Origin: Bacillota bacterium
GTDB taxonomy: Bacteria; Bacillota; Negativicutes; Sporomusales; Sporomusaceae
Assembly (NCBI GenBank): GCA_023443285.1
Contig: JAEZVB010000024.1
Coordinates: forward strand, 1 to 18,645
Reading direction: 5' to 3'
DNA length: 18,645 nt
In this document: piece by piece, positions 1 to 6,956 of the stretch
Position numbering within the stretch: position 1 is the stretch's first letter
How the letters are laid out: every line of letters starts with the position of its first letter
Program-made: the position numbers and the translations under genes
The notes under the pieces: generated by a model
The model's input: the letters and a program-made list of their open reading frames with translations, nothing else
The model's database searches: none
Told to the model about the DNA's origin: nothing

Positions 1-31
1 AAGCAAAAAATACAGTTCAAAGAAGTGAAAT

Positions 32-46
32 CGAAAAATAGCCTAA
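32..46 (+). repeat. 15-bp direct repeat, copy A
   Basis: The 15-mer CGAAAAATAGCCTAA here recurs exactly at 941-955, and a diverged copy (AAAAATAGCCTA) lies at 848-859. All three are preceded by a GAAGTGAAA-like string (22-30, 826-834, and a looser match near 927). The repeats sit on both sides of the acetyltransferase gene and none lies in an intact reading frame. Their origin is not recognised. They could be fragments of a decayed gene or of a small mobile repeat. Confidence 0.55.
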
Positions 47-115
47 TTGAAAGCAATAGGCCGAGAAGATAGATGGACTTCAAACCTAGATAATAAACAT
101 AATGATTCATCGGAG

Positions 116-154
116 GACAGTACACCGTAGTGTAGGGGGTTCGTACCGCCTGTC
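116..154 (+). promoter_or_regulatory. structured leader RNA upstream of the acetyltransferase
   Basis: GACAG (116-120) can pair with CTGTC (150-154), enclosing a perfect small hairpin TACAC-CGTA-GTGTA (121-134) and a GC-rich single strand (135-149). It lies just before the attenuator-like hairpin at 171-204. The arrangement suggests a folded 5' leader, but I recognise no known riboswitch class. Pairing is seen in the sequence; the regulatory role is inferred. Confidence 0.3.
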
Positions 155-170
155 AGATAAGATGACGAGT

Positions 171-210
171 GAGCTCGGGTTTTACTTTTGTGATGCCCGA
201 GCTCTATCTT
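171..210 (+). terminator. intrinsic terminator or attenuator before the acetyltransferase
   Basis: A perfect 9-bp stem, GAGCTCGGG (171-179) with CCCGAGCTC (196-204), is separated by a 16-nt loop and followed by TATCTTTTTA. The acetyltransferase start codon lies only 27 nt downstream. The hairpin therefore either ends an upstream transcript or works as an attenuator in the leader of this gene. Confidence 0.5.
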
Positions 211-230
211 TTTATAAATTTGGAGGTTTT

Positions 231-776
231 ATGAAAGCAAACGAAGCAAAAGTTACACTTGTACCTATGCAAGAATCCGACCGTGAGCAATTCATCCTCG
301 ACAATCAAGAAGCGTTCCTTTTCGGTGCAACAGAGGAGTTCGGTATGCAAGATGACCATTTTGAGGAAGACGGAGAAATCATTGCTCGTAAGACGATCGA
401 AGAATCAATGGATGCAAAGGGTGCCGAAACATACCGAATTGTAAAGGACGGCGAAATTGTCGGCGGAATTATTTTGAAAATTGACAATGAAACGCACCAC
501 AATCATTTGGATATTTTATTTGTTTCCCCAAAAGCACACAGCAAAGGAATAGGCTTTGCGGCGTGGCAGGAGATAGAGGCACTTCACCCAGAAACAGAAG
601 TATGGGAAACCTGCACACCGTATTTTGAAAAACGAAACATTCATTTTTACATCAACAAATGCGGATTTCATGGAGTGGAGTTCTTCAACCGTCATCACTC
701 CGACCCGCATTCACCAGATGGAGATTCAAGTGACGGAGAAGATTTGATGTTCCGCTTTGAGAAGGTTATGAAATAA
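231..776 (+). CDS. GNAT family N-acetyltransferase
   Basis: The product is a 181-aa protein of the GNAT fold, which transfers an acetyl group from acetyl-CoA to an amine; the acceptor is unknown. The acetyl-CoA motif is at residues 95-110 (LFVSPKAHSKGIG), preceded by the beta-strand pair with VGGIILKI (77-84) that usually leads into it. The C-terminal YINKCGF (140-146) matches the late GNAT strand. The frame is open from an ATG at 102, but ATG 231 is chosen because TGGAGG (221-226) lies just upstream, and the 43 extra residues would be encoded by the leader hairpin. The C-terminus has an acidic, Ser/Asp-rich insert (158-171). It stands alone, preceded by a structured leader. Family assignment is secure, substrate is not. 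Confidence 0.88.
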   Translation: MKANEAKVTLVPMQESDREQFILDNQEAFLFGATEEFGMQDDHFEEDGEIIARKTIEESMDAKGAETYRIVKDGEIVGGIILKIDNETHHNHLDILFVSPKAHSKGIGFAAWQEIEALHPETEVWETCTPYFEKRNIHFYINKCGFHGVEFFNRHHSDPHSPDGDSSDGEDLMFRFEKVMK

Positions 777-940
777 AAGTCCGAAAACCATTTTCGTACT
801 TATGATAATAAAATTTCAGTTTGTCGAAGTGAAAGTTCGTTAAACATAAAAATAGCCTACTCGAGACGGAATTTCTAAAATCGCTTCTCACTATTAAAAA
901 GCCAGTAATACAGCGCGTTTGCGAACGGTGAAATGAAGAA

Positions 941-955
941 CGAAAAATAGCCTAA
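941..955 (+). repeat. 15-bp direct repeat, copy C
   Basis: This is an exact second copy of the 15-mer at 32-46. It is followed 10 nt later by the first copy of the VALL-type coding fragment (965-995). Confidence 0.55.
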
Positions 956-964
956 GTACTTCAC

Positions 965-995
965 ATTGAGTCAGTAGCACTCCTGAAAAGAGAAA
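965..995 (+). pseudogene. short decayed coding fragment (VALL motif), copy 1
   Basis: In one frame this reads HIESVALLKREK before a stop. It aligns at DNA level with 1140-1169 and 4990-5020, sharing the pattern GAG..xGTxGCACTxCTGxAAAG. The string resembles the C-terminal HVExVVLLxR segment of RlmD-type 23S rRNA (uracil-5-) methyltransferases in Clostridia. The repeat is seen in the sequence; the RlmD origin rests on my memory of that family and is tentative. Confidence 0.4.
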
Positions 996-1058
996 AAACC
1001 ACAAGATAGTGTATGGAACTAGCGAACGCGCCACAATATGATGTATTGACATGAAAAT

Positions 1059-1115
1059 AAAGATATGTTTCCTTAAATAAACCGGCATGAGAGAGGAAAC
1101 ATATCTTTTGTTTTT
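1059..1115 (+). terminator. strong intrinsic terminator
   Basis: There is a perfect 14-bp stem, AAAGATATGTTTCC (1059-1072) with its complement at 1095-1108. The loop is 22 nt and TGTTTTTG follows. It probably ends transcription coming from the acetyltransferase side, about 280 nt after that gene, and insulates the beta-helix gene. Confidence 0.75.
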
Positions 1116-1139
1116 GTATATTTTCTATAGACTAGATAT

Positions 1140-1169
1140 GCTGAGTTAGTGCACTCCTGCAAAGAAATT
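1140..1169 (+). pseudogene. short decayed coding fragment (VALL motif), copy 2
   Basis: Restoring one missing base after GTG gives AELVALLQRN, parallel to copies 1 (965-995) and 3 (4990-5020). The single-base deletion and lack of surrounding frame show that it is not expressed as such. Confidence 0.35.
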
Positions 1170-1262
1170 CAATCTGTCCTTCCTGATGTTGAATTTATAA
1201 AAAAAATATGGATATCGCAGTTTGAGATTTGGTAAATGTCATAGTAATTTTGGACAGTTGAG

Positions 1263-1296
1263 AGCTTTGCACCAAAGCTTCACAGCTTAATATAAT
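1263..1296 (+). promoter_or_regulatory. promoter of the beta-helix gene with dyad over the -35
   Basis: TTGCAC (1267-1272) and a perfect TATAAT (1291-1296) are separated by 18 bp, a good housekeeping-sigma promoter. The -35 element is embedded in a 7-bp inverted repeat, AGCTTTG (1263-1269) and CAAAGCT (1273-1279), and a second small dyad AAGCT/AGCTT spans 1275-1288. A repressor bound there would block polymerase, but no cognate regulator is identified. Confidence 0.6.
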
Positions 1297-1384
1297 ATAT
1301 TGATAAATTAAGGAGGAATTTGGGGATCGTGATATTTTTTCATCAGTCCTTTACTTAGAAAACGGATAAGTGGGAGGTAAAAAC

Positions 1385-3514
1385 TTGGCGATCATCGTCA
1401 GTAATAACAACGATAATGGCATTGGATCACTTCGCCAAGCAATTCTTGACGCTGTCAGTGGTAATTTCATTGAGTTCGAATCTGATTATGAGATCACCTT
1501 AACCAGTGGAGAAATAGTAATTGAAAAGAACGTAACTATTAACAGCCTGGGCAAAGAGATAACCATTAGTGGAAATGATGCCGGCCGTGTTTTTACTATT
1601 TCGGAAGGCGTTAGCGTAGCGATTAATCGGTTTCTTATCACAAAAGGTTACTCGCTTGATGGTGGTGCAATCTTAAATCTTGGCACAGTCACTATAACCA
1701 ATAGAACGCTCTCGTATAACACAGGTACTCGAGAAGGTGGTGGTGCAATCTTAAATCTTGGCACAGTCACTATAACCAATAGTACGCTCTCGTATAACAC
1801 AAGTACTGGAGTAGGTGGTGCTATCGCCAATAATAGCGGCACAATCGCTATAACTAACAGCACGCTTTCTGCTAACACCTGTACCGCTGTTGATGGAGGA
1901 GCAGGTGGTGCTATCGCCAATTATGGAGGCACAATCGCTATAACTAACAGCACGCTTTCTGCTAACACCTGTACCGCTGTTGATGGAGGAGTGGGTGGTG
2001 CTATCGAAAATTCTCATGGCACAGTCACTATAACCAACAGCACACTCTCTGCTAACACCTGTGTTGGAGACGGTGGTGCCGGTGGTGCTGGTGGTGCTAT
2101 CTACAATTCAGGCATTCTCAATATTAGTTTCAGTACAATTGCTTTTAATCAAGGTAATGGCATCTTTAACTTTGAAATTGTAAATTGTAAGAACTCGATC
2201 CTTTTCAATAACGGCAGTGCCAATTACTTGGGTAGATTTGACAGTACGTTGTCCGCGTCAGGTGTAAATTTTTCTACGGATGATACGTGCCCAAATTTCA
2301 CCAAAAAGAGTGCAGACGCCCTCAAACTGGGGCCGCTTGCCCTGAATGCACCGGGAACAACGGCGACGCATGCATTATTGCGAGGCAGTGTAGCCATTGA
2401 CACGGTTATGGATTACAGAGATCTATCCGGAAATGTGGTTGCCACAGATCAGCGCGGCGTTTCTCGGCCACAAGGGCCGGCTGGTGATGCGGGTGCCTAT
2501 CAATATACTGGAGTGACCATCTACGTCAGTAATGACTTCGATAGTGGTACTGGATCACTTCGCCAAGCGATTCTCGACGCCTACAATAGTGATTTCATTG
2601 AGTTCGAATCTGATTATGAGATCACCTTAACCAGCGGAGAAATAGTTATTGAAAAGAACGTAACCATTAACAGCCTGGGCAAAGAGATAACCATTAATGG
2701 GAATCTTGTCAGCCGTGTGTTTAGAATTTTGCTCGATGCTAGCCTAACAATTAATCATTTCACTATCACCAATGGTTATTCATTGGATTCTGGTGGTGCT
2801 ATTTTCAATTATATGGGCTTAGTCATTATAACCAACAGCACCCTCTCGAATAACATCTGTGTTGGAGACGGTGGTGCAATTTTCAATGATATTGAAGGCA
2901 TAGTCACTATAACCAACAGCACGTTCTCTGCTAACTCCTGTGGTGGAAACGGTGGCGCTATCGAAAATTATGGTGGCACAGTCACTATAACCAACAGCAC
3001 GCTCTCTGCTAACACCAGTGCTGGAAACGGTGGAGCTATCGAAAATTGGTACGCCACACTAAATATTAGTTTCAGTACAATTGCTTTTAATCAAGGTGAG
3101 AAAGGCGCGGGCATCTTTAACACGGGCAAAGGAGACTTTAGCACGAGCAGTGTAGATTGTAAGAACTCGATCCTTGCCAATAATGGCAGAGCCAATTACG
3201 TAGGGGAGGATGGAGGTACATTGTCCGCGTCAGGTGTCAATTATTCTACGGATGGTACGTGCTCAGGTTTCATCGAAAAGAGTGCAGACGCCCTCAAACT
3301 AGGGCCGCTTGCCCTGAATGCACCGGGAACAACGGCGACGCATGCATTATTGCGAGGCAGTGCAGCCATTGACACGGTTATGGATTACAGAGATCTGTCC
3401 GGAAATGTGGTTGCCACAGATCAGCGCGGCGTTTCTCGGCCACAAGGGATTGCTGGCGATGCGGGAGCCTATGAATTCGTTCCTGATCGTATCCGCGGTA
3501 TTTCCTTTTTCTGA
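1385..3514 (+). CDS. right-handed beta-helix repeat protein, tandem duplicated (choice-of-anchor Q type)
   Basis: The product is a 709-aa protein built of two homologous halves. Each begins with a VSN..D.G.GSLRQAILDA segment (near residues 5-22 and again near 380-400), followed by short coils of the type GGAI.N.GTVTITNSTLSANT, and ends with an AIDTVMDYRDLSGNVVATDQRGVSRPQG..GDAGAY block. This is the layout of parallel beta-helix proteins of the choice-of-anchor Q type, usually surface or secreted. The coil region contains near-perfect DNA repeats of 78 bp and 90 bp. The start is taken as TTG 1385, because GGGAGGT (1372-1378) is correctly spaced for it; a GTG at 1370 would overlap that site. 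No signal peptide, transmembrane segment or sorting motif is visible, which is odd for a surface protein. Export route and ligand are unknown. Confidence 0.8.
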   Translation: MAIIVSNNNDNGIGSLRQAILDAVSGNFIEFESDYEITLTSGEIVIEKNVTINSLGKEITISGNDAGRVFTISEGVSVAINRFLITKGYSLDGGAILNLGTVTITNRTLSYNTGTREGGGAILNLGTVTITNSTLSYNTSTGVGGAIANNSGTIAITNSTLSANTCTAVDGGAGGAIANYGGTIAITNSTLSANTCTAVDGGVGGAIENSHGTVTITNSTLSANTCVGDGGAGGAGGAIYNSGILNISFSTIAFNQGNGIFNFEIVNCKNSILFNNGSANYLGRFDSTLSASGVNFSTDDTCPNFTKKSADALKLGPLALNAPGTTATHALLRGSVAIDTVMDYRDLSGNVVATDQRGVSRPQGPAGDAGAYQYTGVTIYVSNDFDSGTGSLRQAILDAYNSDFIEFESDYEITLTSGEIVIEKNVTINSLGKEITINGNLVSRVFRILLDASLTINHFTITNGYSLDSGGAIFNYMGLVIITNSTLSNNICVGDGGAIFNDIEGIVTITNSTFSANSCGGNGGAIENYGGTVTITNSTLSANTSAGNGGAIENWYATLNISFSTIAFNQGEKGAGIFNTGKGDFSTSSVDCKNSILANNGRANYVGEDGGTLSASGVNYSTDGTCSGFIEKSADALKLGPLALNAPGTTATHALLRGSAAIDTVMDYRDLSGNVVATDQRGVSRPQGIAGDAGAYEFVPDRIRGISFF
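1661..1816 (+). repeat. 78-bp tandem repeat, two copies
   Basis: 1661-1738 and 1739-1816 are nearly identical and encode two 26-residue beta-helix coils (GGAILNLGTVTITN...). The in-frame length means copy-number change would add or remove whole coils. Confidence 0.75.
1814..1993 (+). repeat. 90-bp tandem repeat, two copies
   Basis: 1814-1903 and 1904-1993 are nearly identical, differing mainly within seven bases at 1831-1837 versus 1921-1927, and encode two 30-residue coils. A third, more diverged unit follows at 1994-2078. Confidence 0.75.
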
Positions 3515-3681
3515 CTAAAGCGGAATACGTTGAGATTTAAGATATGTTCTCCAAGAATAGGTACGTGTTTAGAGCGGATTGAAAGAATAAAGACACAAGA
3601 ATAATTATAAGTAAGGCAAAATCGATAATATATATTGGTTTAATATGCTTTCTCATGACCACAGGCATGGCTATAGGAAAA

Positions 3682-3718
3682 AGGCATTGAATTGTAATGA
3701 TTTTACAGTTCAATGCCT
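3682..3718 (-). terminator. intrinsic terminator, mainly for the minus-strand regulator
   Basis: A 16-bp stem (3682-3697 with 3703-3718, one G-U pair) closes a 5-nt loop. On the minus strand it is followed by a T-run complementary to GGAAAAA at 3676-3682, so it ends the AraC gene transcript. It may also stop reading from the beta-helix gene, though its plus-strand tail is less U-rich. Confidence 0.75.
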
Positions 3719-3732
3719 CTTCCTCTTAGTGG

Positions 3733-4605
3733 TTATTTTCTATTAATAGGAATCCAAATTTCGCTTTTGAAATTCGGTGAGGTTACATCTTTATGCTCAT
3801 TCCATAAAATTTCTGGTCCTTCTACCAGTTCATAGTTGGAGGAGGGCAGCCATTCAGAATAAATCCGTCCCCATACGTCTTGGAGCGCGCTTGGGAATGG
3901 TCCGACAGCCTCAAATACGCCCCAGGATAAAGCAGGAACCGCCAGTTTCGTGAATTTGTCCGGACAATCATGTGTTGTTGCAACTCCAATATAATGATCC
4001 AGCTCACCGGTTTCCTCCATACGGCCCTCGGAAAAGTTAGCCGATGCGCTGATTAGGCCTAGAGGTTCCATATTGGAAAGACTTTTTAGCTGGCGAATCA
4101 TTTCTGTATTTAAGGATTGCCACATAGCAGCAATCTCTGGATTAACTCCACTGAAAACAATTGGCACTCTTTTTTTGATGCCAACTATAGAGAACGCACC
4201 TTTTTCTAGAATGCGATAGTTCATTTCATTTCCCCCTTTTATTGATAGTTGAAAGGTCATGCGAGGATAGGCCTTGAGTGATTGACCGTCCTTTCTTGCC
4301 TCGGTTGGTGTTATGCCATGCATGCTTTGAAAAGCTCTGGTAAACGAGTCTGGAGAGCTGTACCCATATTTAACGGCAAGATCTATGACCTTAATATCAC
4401 TGTTTGTTAGCTCAAGTGCAGCAAGAGTAAGGCGGCGACGTCGGATATATTCAGTAAGCGAAATTCCAGCCAGGAACGAAAACATTCTTTTAAAATGATA
4501 TTCTGAGCAGAAAGAAAGTCTTGATACTTCTTTAATGTTAATTTCATCGGTTAGGTTTTCTTCAATATAGCGTAATGCTTCATTCATTCTTTCCAATAGC
4601 TCCAC
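3733..4605 (-). CDS. AraC family transcriptional regulator with GyrI-like effector domain
   Basis: The product is a 290-aa protein. Residues about 8-105 form the double helix-turn-helix of AraC/XylS regulators, with the typical second helix signature VIDLAVKYGYSSPDSFTRAFQ and GITPTEAR. From residue 128 a second domain begins (MNYRILEKGAFSIVGIKK), matching the GyrI-like small-molecule binding fold seen in Rob, SoxS-related and multidrug-responsive activators. The start is GTG at 4605, preceded by AAGGAGGT (4613-4620) with 7-nt spacing. The gene stands alone with its own terminator and no obvious target gene beside it. Family is secure; the ligand, probably a lipophilic drug or metabolite by analogy, is inferred. 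Confidence 0.88.
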   Translation of the reverse strand: MELLERMNEALRYIEENLTDEINIKEVSRLSFCSEYHFKRMFSFLAGISLTEYIRRRRLTLAALELTNSDIKVIDLAVKYGYSSPDSFTRAFQSMHGITPTEARKDGQSLKAYPRMTFQLSIKGGNEMNYRILEKGAFSIVGIKKRVPIVFSGVNPEIAAMWQSLNTEMIRQLKSLSNMEPLGLISASANFSEGRMEETGELDHYIGVATTHDCPDKFTKLAVPALSWGVFEAVGPFPSALQDVWGRIYSEWLPSSNYELVEGPEILWNEHKDVTSPNFKSEIWIPINRK

Positions 4606-5134
4606 GAAAATGACCTCCTTCTACCGATAGAATAGCAGAAACTAAGGCCGACTATCCGACATTTCATGCACAGTTTTGTAGGATGTTTCGAGATATATAT
4701 CTACTCTAAATTGTTCTGGCCGTGACAGTGGTTTTAGAAGTTTATTCTGCGAATGATTTTAAAGTGCCGGGAAACGCTAAGAAAGTGTCGTAAAGCGTCA
4801 GATTGCTTGCGGTAATACTCCATGATATCGGTGCTGATTATCGGGACTCATACTAGTCATAGTGCTATCCAAATACAAGCCATGGGGAAAAGGAGTTAAG
4901 AGGCAACATTTACCATCTACAGGTTCGGATAACTGGCTGTTTGCAGACGTCTATTGTTGTGGACGAAACTATCTTCAATGTTATACACGGCCGAGTTCGT
5001 GGCACTGCTGGAAAGGGAGTAAGCCTTGTTAAACAAGGAAAGGATTGATCGTAGAATTTCAGTTGTAAAGCGACTTTTAAGGATGTAATAGGTGACATTA
5101 GATTCTTTTAATAAGGAAGATTGGAGAAATAATC
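4606..5134. other. gene-free stretch with coding remnants
   Basis: No intact gene is seen on either strand. Plus-strand frames carry broken pieces, for example LAVILHDIGADYRDSY ending at a stop near 4850, and an open stretch reading SIVVDETIFNVIHGRVRG around 4950-5010, neither of which I can assign. The third copy of the VALL fragment lies at 4990-5020. The pattern suggests a decayed gene or genes. Confidence 0.45.
4990..5022 (+). pseudogene. short decayed coding fragment (VALL motif), copy 3
   Basis: This reads AEFVALLERE followed directly by TAA (5020-5022). It aligns with the fragments at 965-995 and 1140-1169, about 4 kb away. Having a stop right after the motif fits the end of a protein, as expected if the source is the C-terminus of an RlmD-like methyltransferase. 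Confidence 0.4.
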
Positions 5135-5737
5135 ATGGGGAATACAGATAAATTTGAAATGATAGCAAATACATATGATACTTCCGAAAGAATCCAAATC
5201 GCCAAGGTATCGTCAAATGCAATTCGTAAATATTTAGTTGATGTTAAAAGTAAGGATGCAATTGATTTTGGGTGTGGTACAGGTCTTGTCGGAATGAACT
5301 TGCTAGAAGAGTTTAATTCTATGCTTTTTCTGGATACATCACAAAACATGATCGATCAAATAAAGCAAAAGATCTCCAAATCTAATATGAAGAATACATC
5401 TACATTGTGTTTTGACCTTGAGAAAGACAGTCTTTCGAATTTACAAGCTGACTATATTTTAATGACACTGGTATTACTCCATATTAATGATATTGAGTTA
5501 GTTTTATCAAGATTATACAAGATTCTAAAGAAAAACGGACATTTACTGATCGTAGATTTTAATAAAAATGAAAATATAGTTTCAGATATAGTTCACAATG
5601 GCTTTGACCAAAGAGAGTTAAGTGATGTGATGAAAAAAATAGGATACAGGGACATTCAATCTAAAACTTTTTTTACTGGAAGCAAAATATTCATGGGCTA
5701 TGACGCATCGTTGTTTATTCTTGACTCTCAAAAATAG
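5135..5737 (+). CDS. class I SAM-dependent methyltransferase
   Basis: The product is a 200-aa protein of the Rossmann-fold methyltransferase group (UbiE/Coq5-like shape). Motif I, AIDFGCGTG, is at residues 42-50. The acidic residue at the end of strand 2 is probably D67 (LFLDTSQ). LQADYILMTLVLLHI follows as the motif with the catalytic-face loop, and the strand with NGHLLIVDF comes later. ATG 5135 is preceded by TTGGAGA. The gene is visibly more AT-rich than the corrinoid genes downstream, which could reflect separate acquisition. It is not in an operon with its neighbours. The methyl acceptor, small molecule or protein, cannot be told. Confidence 0.85.
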   Translation: MGNTDKFEMIANTYDTSERIQIAKVSSNAIRKYLVDVKSKDAIDFGCGTGLVGMNLLEEFNSMLFLDTSQNMIDQIKQKISKSNMKNTSTLCFDLEKDSLSNLQADYILMTLVLLHINDIELVLSRLYKILKKNGHLLIVDFNKNENIVSDIVHNGFDQRELSDVMKKIGYRDIQSKTFFTGSKIFMGYDASLFILDSQK

Positions 5738-5844
5738 AATTATTATGATTATGGTTCTACGATATCCAGAAGAAATTTATTAATGTCTTTGCTTAGATGA
5801 AAAGGGACTTTATTTTATCCAATTCTAAGGAATCAACATATATT

Positions 5845-5885
5845 TTGCAGTTACAGCCGTTTAAATAGCTGTAAATTAACTGCAA
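5845..5885. promoter_or_regulatory. interrupted hairpin in the leader of the three-gene operon
   Basis: TTGCAGTT (5845-5852) pairs with AACTGCAA (5878-5885), and ACAGC (5853-5857) with GCTGT (5868-5872), with a 5-nt bulge on the right arm. No T-run follows, so this is more likely a leader structure or protein site than a terminator. Role unknown. Confidence 0.35.
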
Positions 5886-5940
5886 TTCATCTAATTCGTC
5901 ACTGTTAATCTGCGTGAGAGAACAAATGGAGGTTGGTCCA

Positions 5941-6126
5941 ATGGGAAATTACACAAGGGATGAATTAGGGGAAGCACTCCAAGCCATATCCTCGATAATC
6001 AAAAAAATTGAGAAAGTGCAGGAAAAGCCGACGCTCGGGAAATCGCAGCAAACACTGATTGAGAGAAGACTGAAAGTGATGAAGATTGCTTCGAAATTGA
6101 TATTCCGTGAAATGGAGAATGCTTGA
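5941..6126 (+). CDS. small conserved helical protein of unknown function
   Basis: The product is a 61-aa protein starting MGNYTRDELGEALQAISS and rich in charged helix-formers. No signal peptide or membrane segment is seen. Similar small proteins are familiar from Clostridia genomes as hypothetical proteins, but I know no function. ATG 5941 is chosen over the upstream in-frame GTG 5914 and ATG 5926 because GGAGGT (5928-5933) is spaced 7 nt before it and actually overlaps the ATG at 5926. It ends 3 nt before the next gene, so it is the first gene of a compact operon with the DUF1801 and Imm5-like proteins. Confidence 0.7.
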   Translation: MGNYTRDELGEALQAISSIIKKIEKVQEKPTLGKSQQTLIERRLKVMKIASKLIFREMENA

Positions 6127-6129
6127 ACT

Positions 6130-6537
6130 ATGTGGAAATGCCCTAAATGTGGCCTTGAGTTCAAAAATGCAGAGCAACACCATTACTGCGGCGAACCGCC
6201 GAAGACGATAGATGCGTACATCGCCTCTCAAGCAGAGGGTATTCAGCCCCGTTTGCTCGAGGTGTATGCGACGATAAAAGCCGTGCTTCCAGACGCAACG
6301 GAGAAAATTTCATGGCGGATGCCGACGTTCTGGAAAGGCCAAAACCTTATTCATTTCGCGGCGTTCAAGAAACACATCGGCTTGTACCCCGGTAGCGAGG
6401 CGATGACTGTTTTTGCCGATAAGTTAGCGGATTATAAGACAAGCAAAGGAAGCATTCAACTGCCAAACGACAAGCCACTGCCGCTTGAACTGATAACAGA
6501 AATTGCGCTGTGGTGCCGGAAGGAGAATGCGAAATGA
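6130..6537 (+). CDS. zinc-ribbon DUF1801 protein (YdhG/YjbR-CyaY-like fold)
   Basis: The product is a 135-aa protein. The N-terminus carries a putative zinc site, C4-x2-C7 with H17/H18 and C20 (WKCPKCGLEF...HHYC). The rest (about residues 24-130) matches the DUF1801 family: a helix ending in PDATEKISWRMPTFW, then LIHFAAFKKHIGLYPG and SIQLPNDKPLPLELI. Members of this family are often annotated as iron-chaperone-like because of structural similarity to frataxin/YdhG, but biochemical function is poorly defined. It begins 3 nt after the 61-aa gene and overlaps the next gene by 4 nt (ATGA), implying translational coupling. Confidence 0.82.
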   Translation: MWKCPKCGLEFKNAEQHHYCGEPPKTIDAYIASQAEGIQPRLLEVYATIKAVLPDATEKISWRMPTFWKGQNLIHFAAFKKHIGLYPGSEAMTVFADKLADYKTSKGSIQLPNDKPLPLELITEIALWCRKENAK

Positions 6538-6956
6538 GCAAATGCTGTAAAATGCTTGCAGGAAGCGGCGAGGGCGTAGAAAAGCTGATGCGCCTAATTG
6601 AAACGCAAAGTCTGAAGACACTCGTCAAATGGACGACAGATTATGCTGGACAGAACTTTCTGCCAATCTATGAGAAACACTTCCCGTACGACGACCGACC
6701 GCGTGTTTCGATAGCGGCGGCACGTGATTGGTTAGACGATAAAATGAAGCTGACTGCTGCGAAACCGCTCTTCAAGCCGTGCTTTACAGCGGCGCAGGAA
6801 GCAAACAGCAATCCTGCCGCACAGGCGGCGGCACGGGCGATTTATTCAGCAGTTGCGACAGCAAGTACGCCTACGATGTCAATTAGCATTGCATATTACG
6901 GTGCGGCGGCTATCGCTTATGACCGCATAGGAACTGGAGAGCCACTCGAGAGCTAA
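6534..6956 (+). CDS. Imm5-like putative immunity protein
   Basis: The product is a 140-aa helical protein. The segment RVSIAAARDWLDDKMKL...PCFTAAQEANSNPAAQAAARAIYSAVATAST resembles the Imm5-like putative immunity family, in which conserved Ala-rich helices repeat. In polymorphic toxin systems such proteins neutralise a partner toxin, but no toxin gene is visible in this window. The start is ATG 6534, overlapping the stop of the DUF1801 gene and preceded by AAGGAG (6520-6525); an upstream GTG at 6510 lies inside the previous gene. The C-terminus ends in a short polar tail. The family call is from memory of the conserved pattern and moderately sure. Its real role here may be unrelated to toxins. 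Confidence 0.6.
   Translation: MSKCCKMLAGSGEGVEKLMRLIETQSLKTLVKWTTDYAGQNFLPIYEKHFPYDDRPRVSIAAARDWLDDKMKLTAAKPLFKPCFTAAQEANSNPAAQAAARAIYSAVATASTPTMSISIAYYGAAAIAYDRIGTGEPLES

Larger units (their letters stand above)
777..1262. other. gene-free stretch with decayed repeats
   Basis: No credible gene is present. The stretch holds two AATAGCC repeat copies (848-859 and 941-955), an imperfect inverted repeat (GCGCGTTTGC at 913-922 against GCGAACGCGC at 1022-1031, 9 of 10 positions complementary), two copies of a short decayed coding motif (965-995 and 1140-1169) and a strong terminator (1059-1115). It looks like a graveyard of small fragments rather than a simple spacer. Confidence 0.6.

Noticed and set aside
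135..160. T-box antiterminator or tRNA T-arm in the acetyltransferase leader
   Set aside because: Only a loose resemblance to the T-box core; no specifier stem, and no cloverleaf can be drawn.
102..230. N-terminal extension of the acetyltransferase from ATG 102
   Set aside because: The extension is encoded by leader hairpins, has no GNAT similarity, and a well-placed TGGAGG supports ATG 231.
1329..1358. Ten-codon leader peptide after AAGGAGG (1310-1316)
   Set aside because: Start spacing is poor, no attenuation structure follows, and the peptide has no notable composition.
1370..1384. GTG start for the beta-helix protein
   Set aside because: It overlaps the GGGAGGT site that is properly spaced for TTG 1385.
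1648..2017. Minus-strand open frames and a CRISPR-like repeat look inside the beta-helix gene
   Set aside because: They mirror the coding tandem repeats; there are no spacers of constant length and no separate signals for a minus-strand gene.
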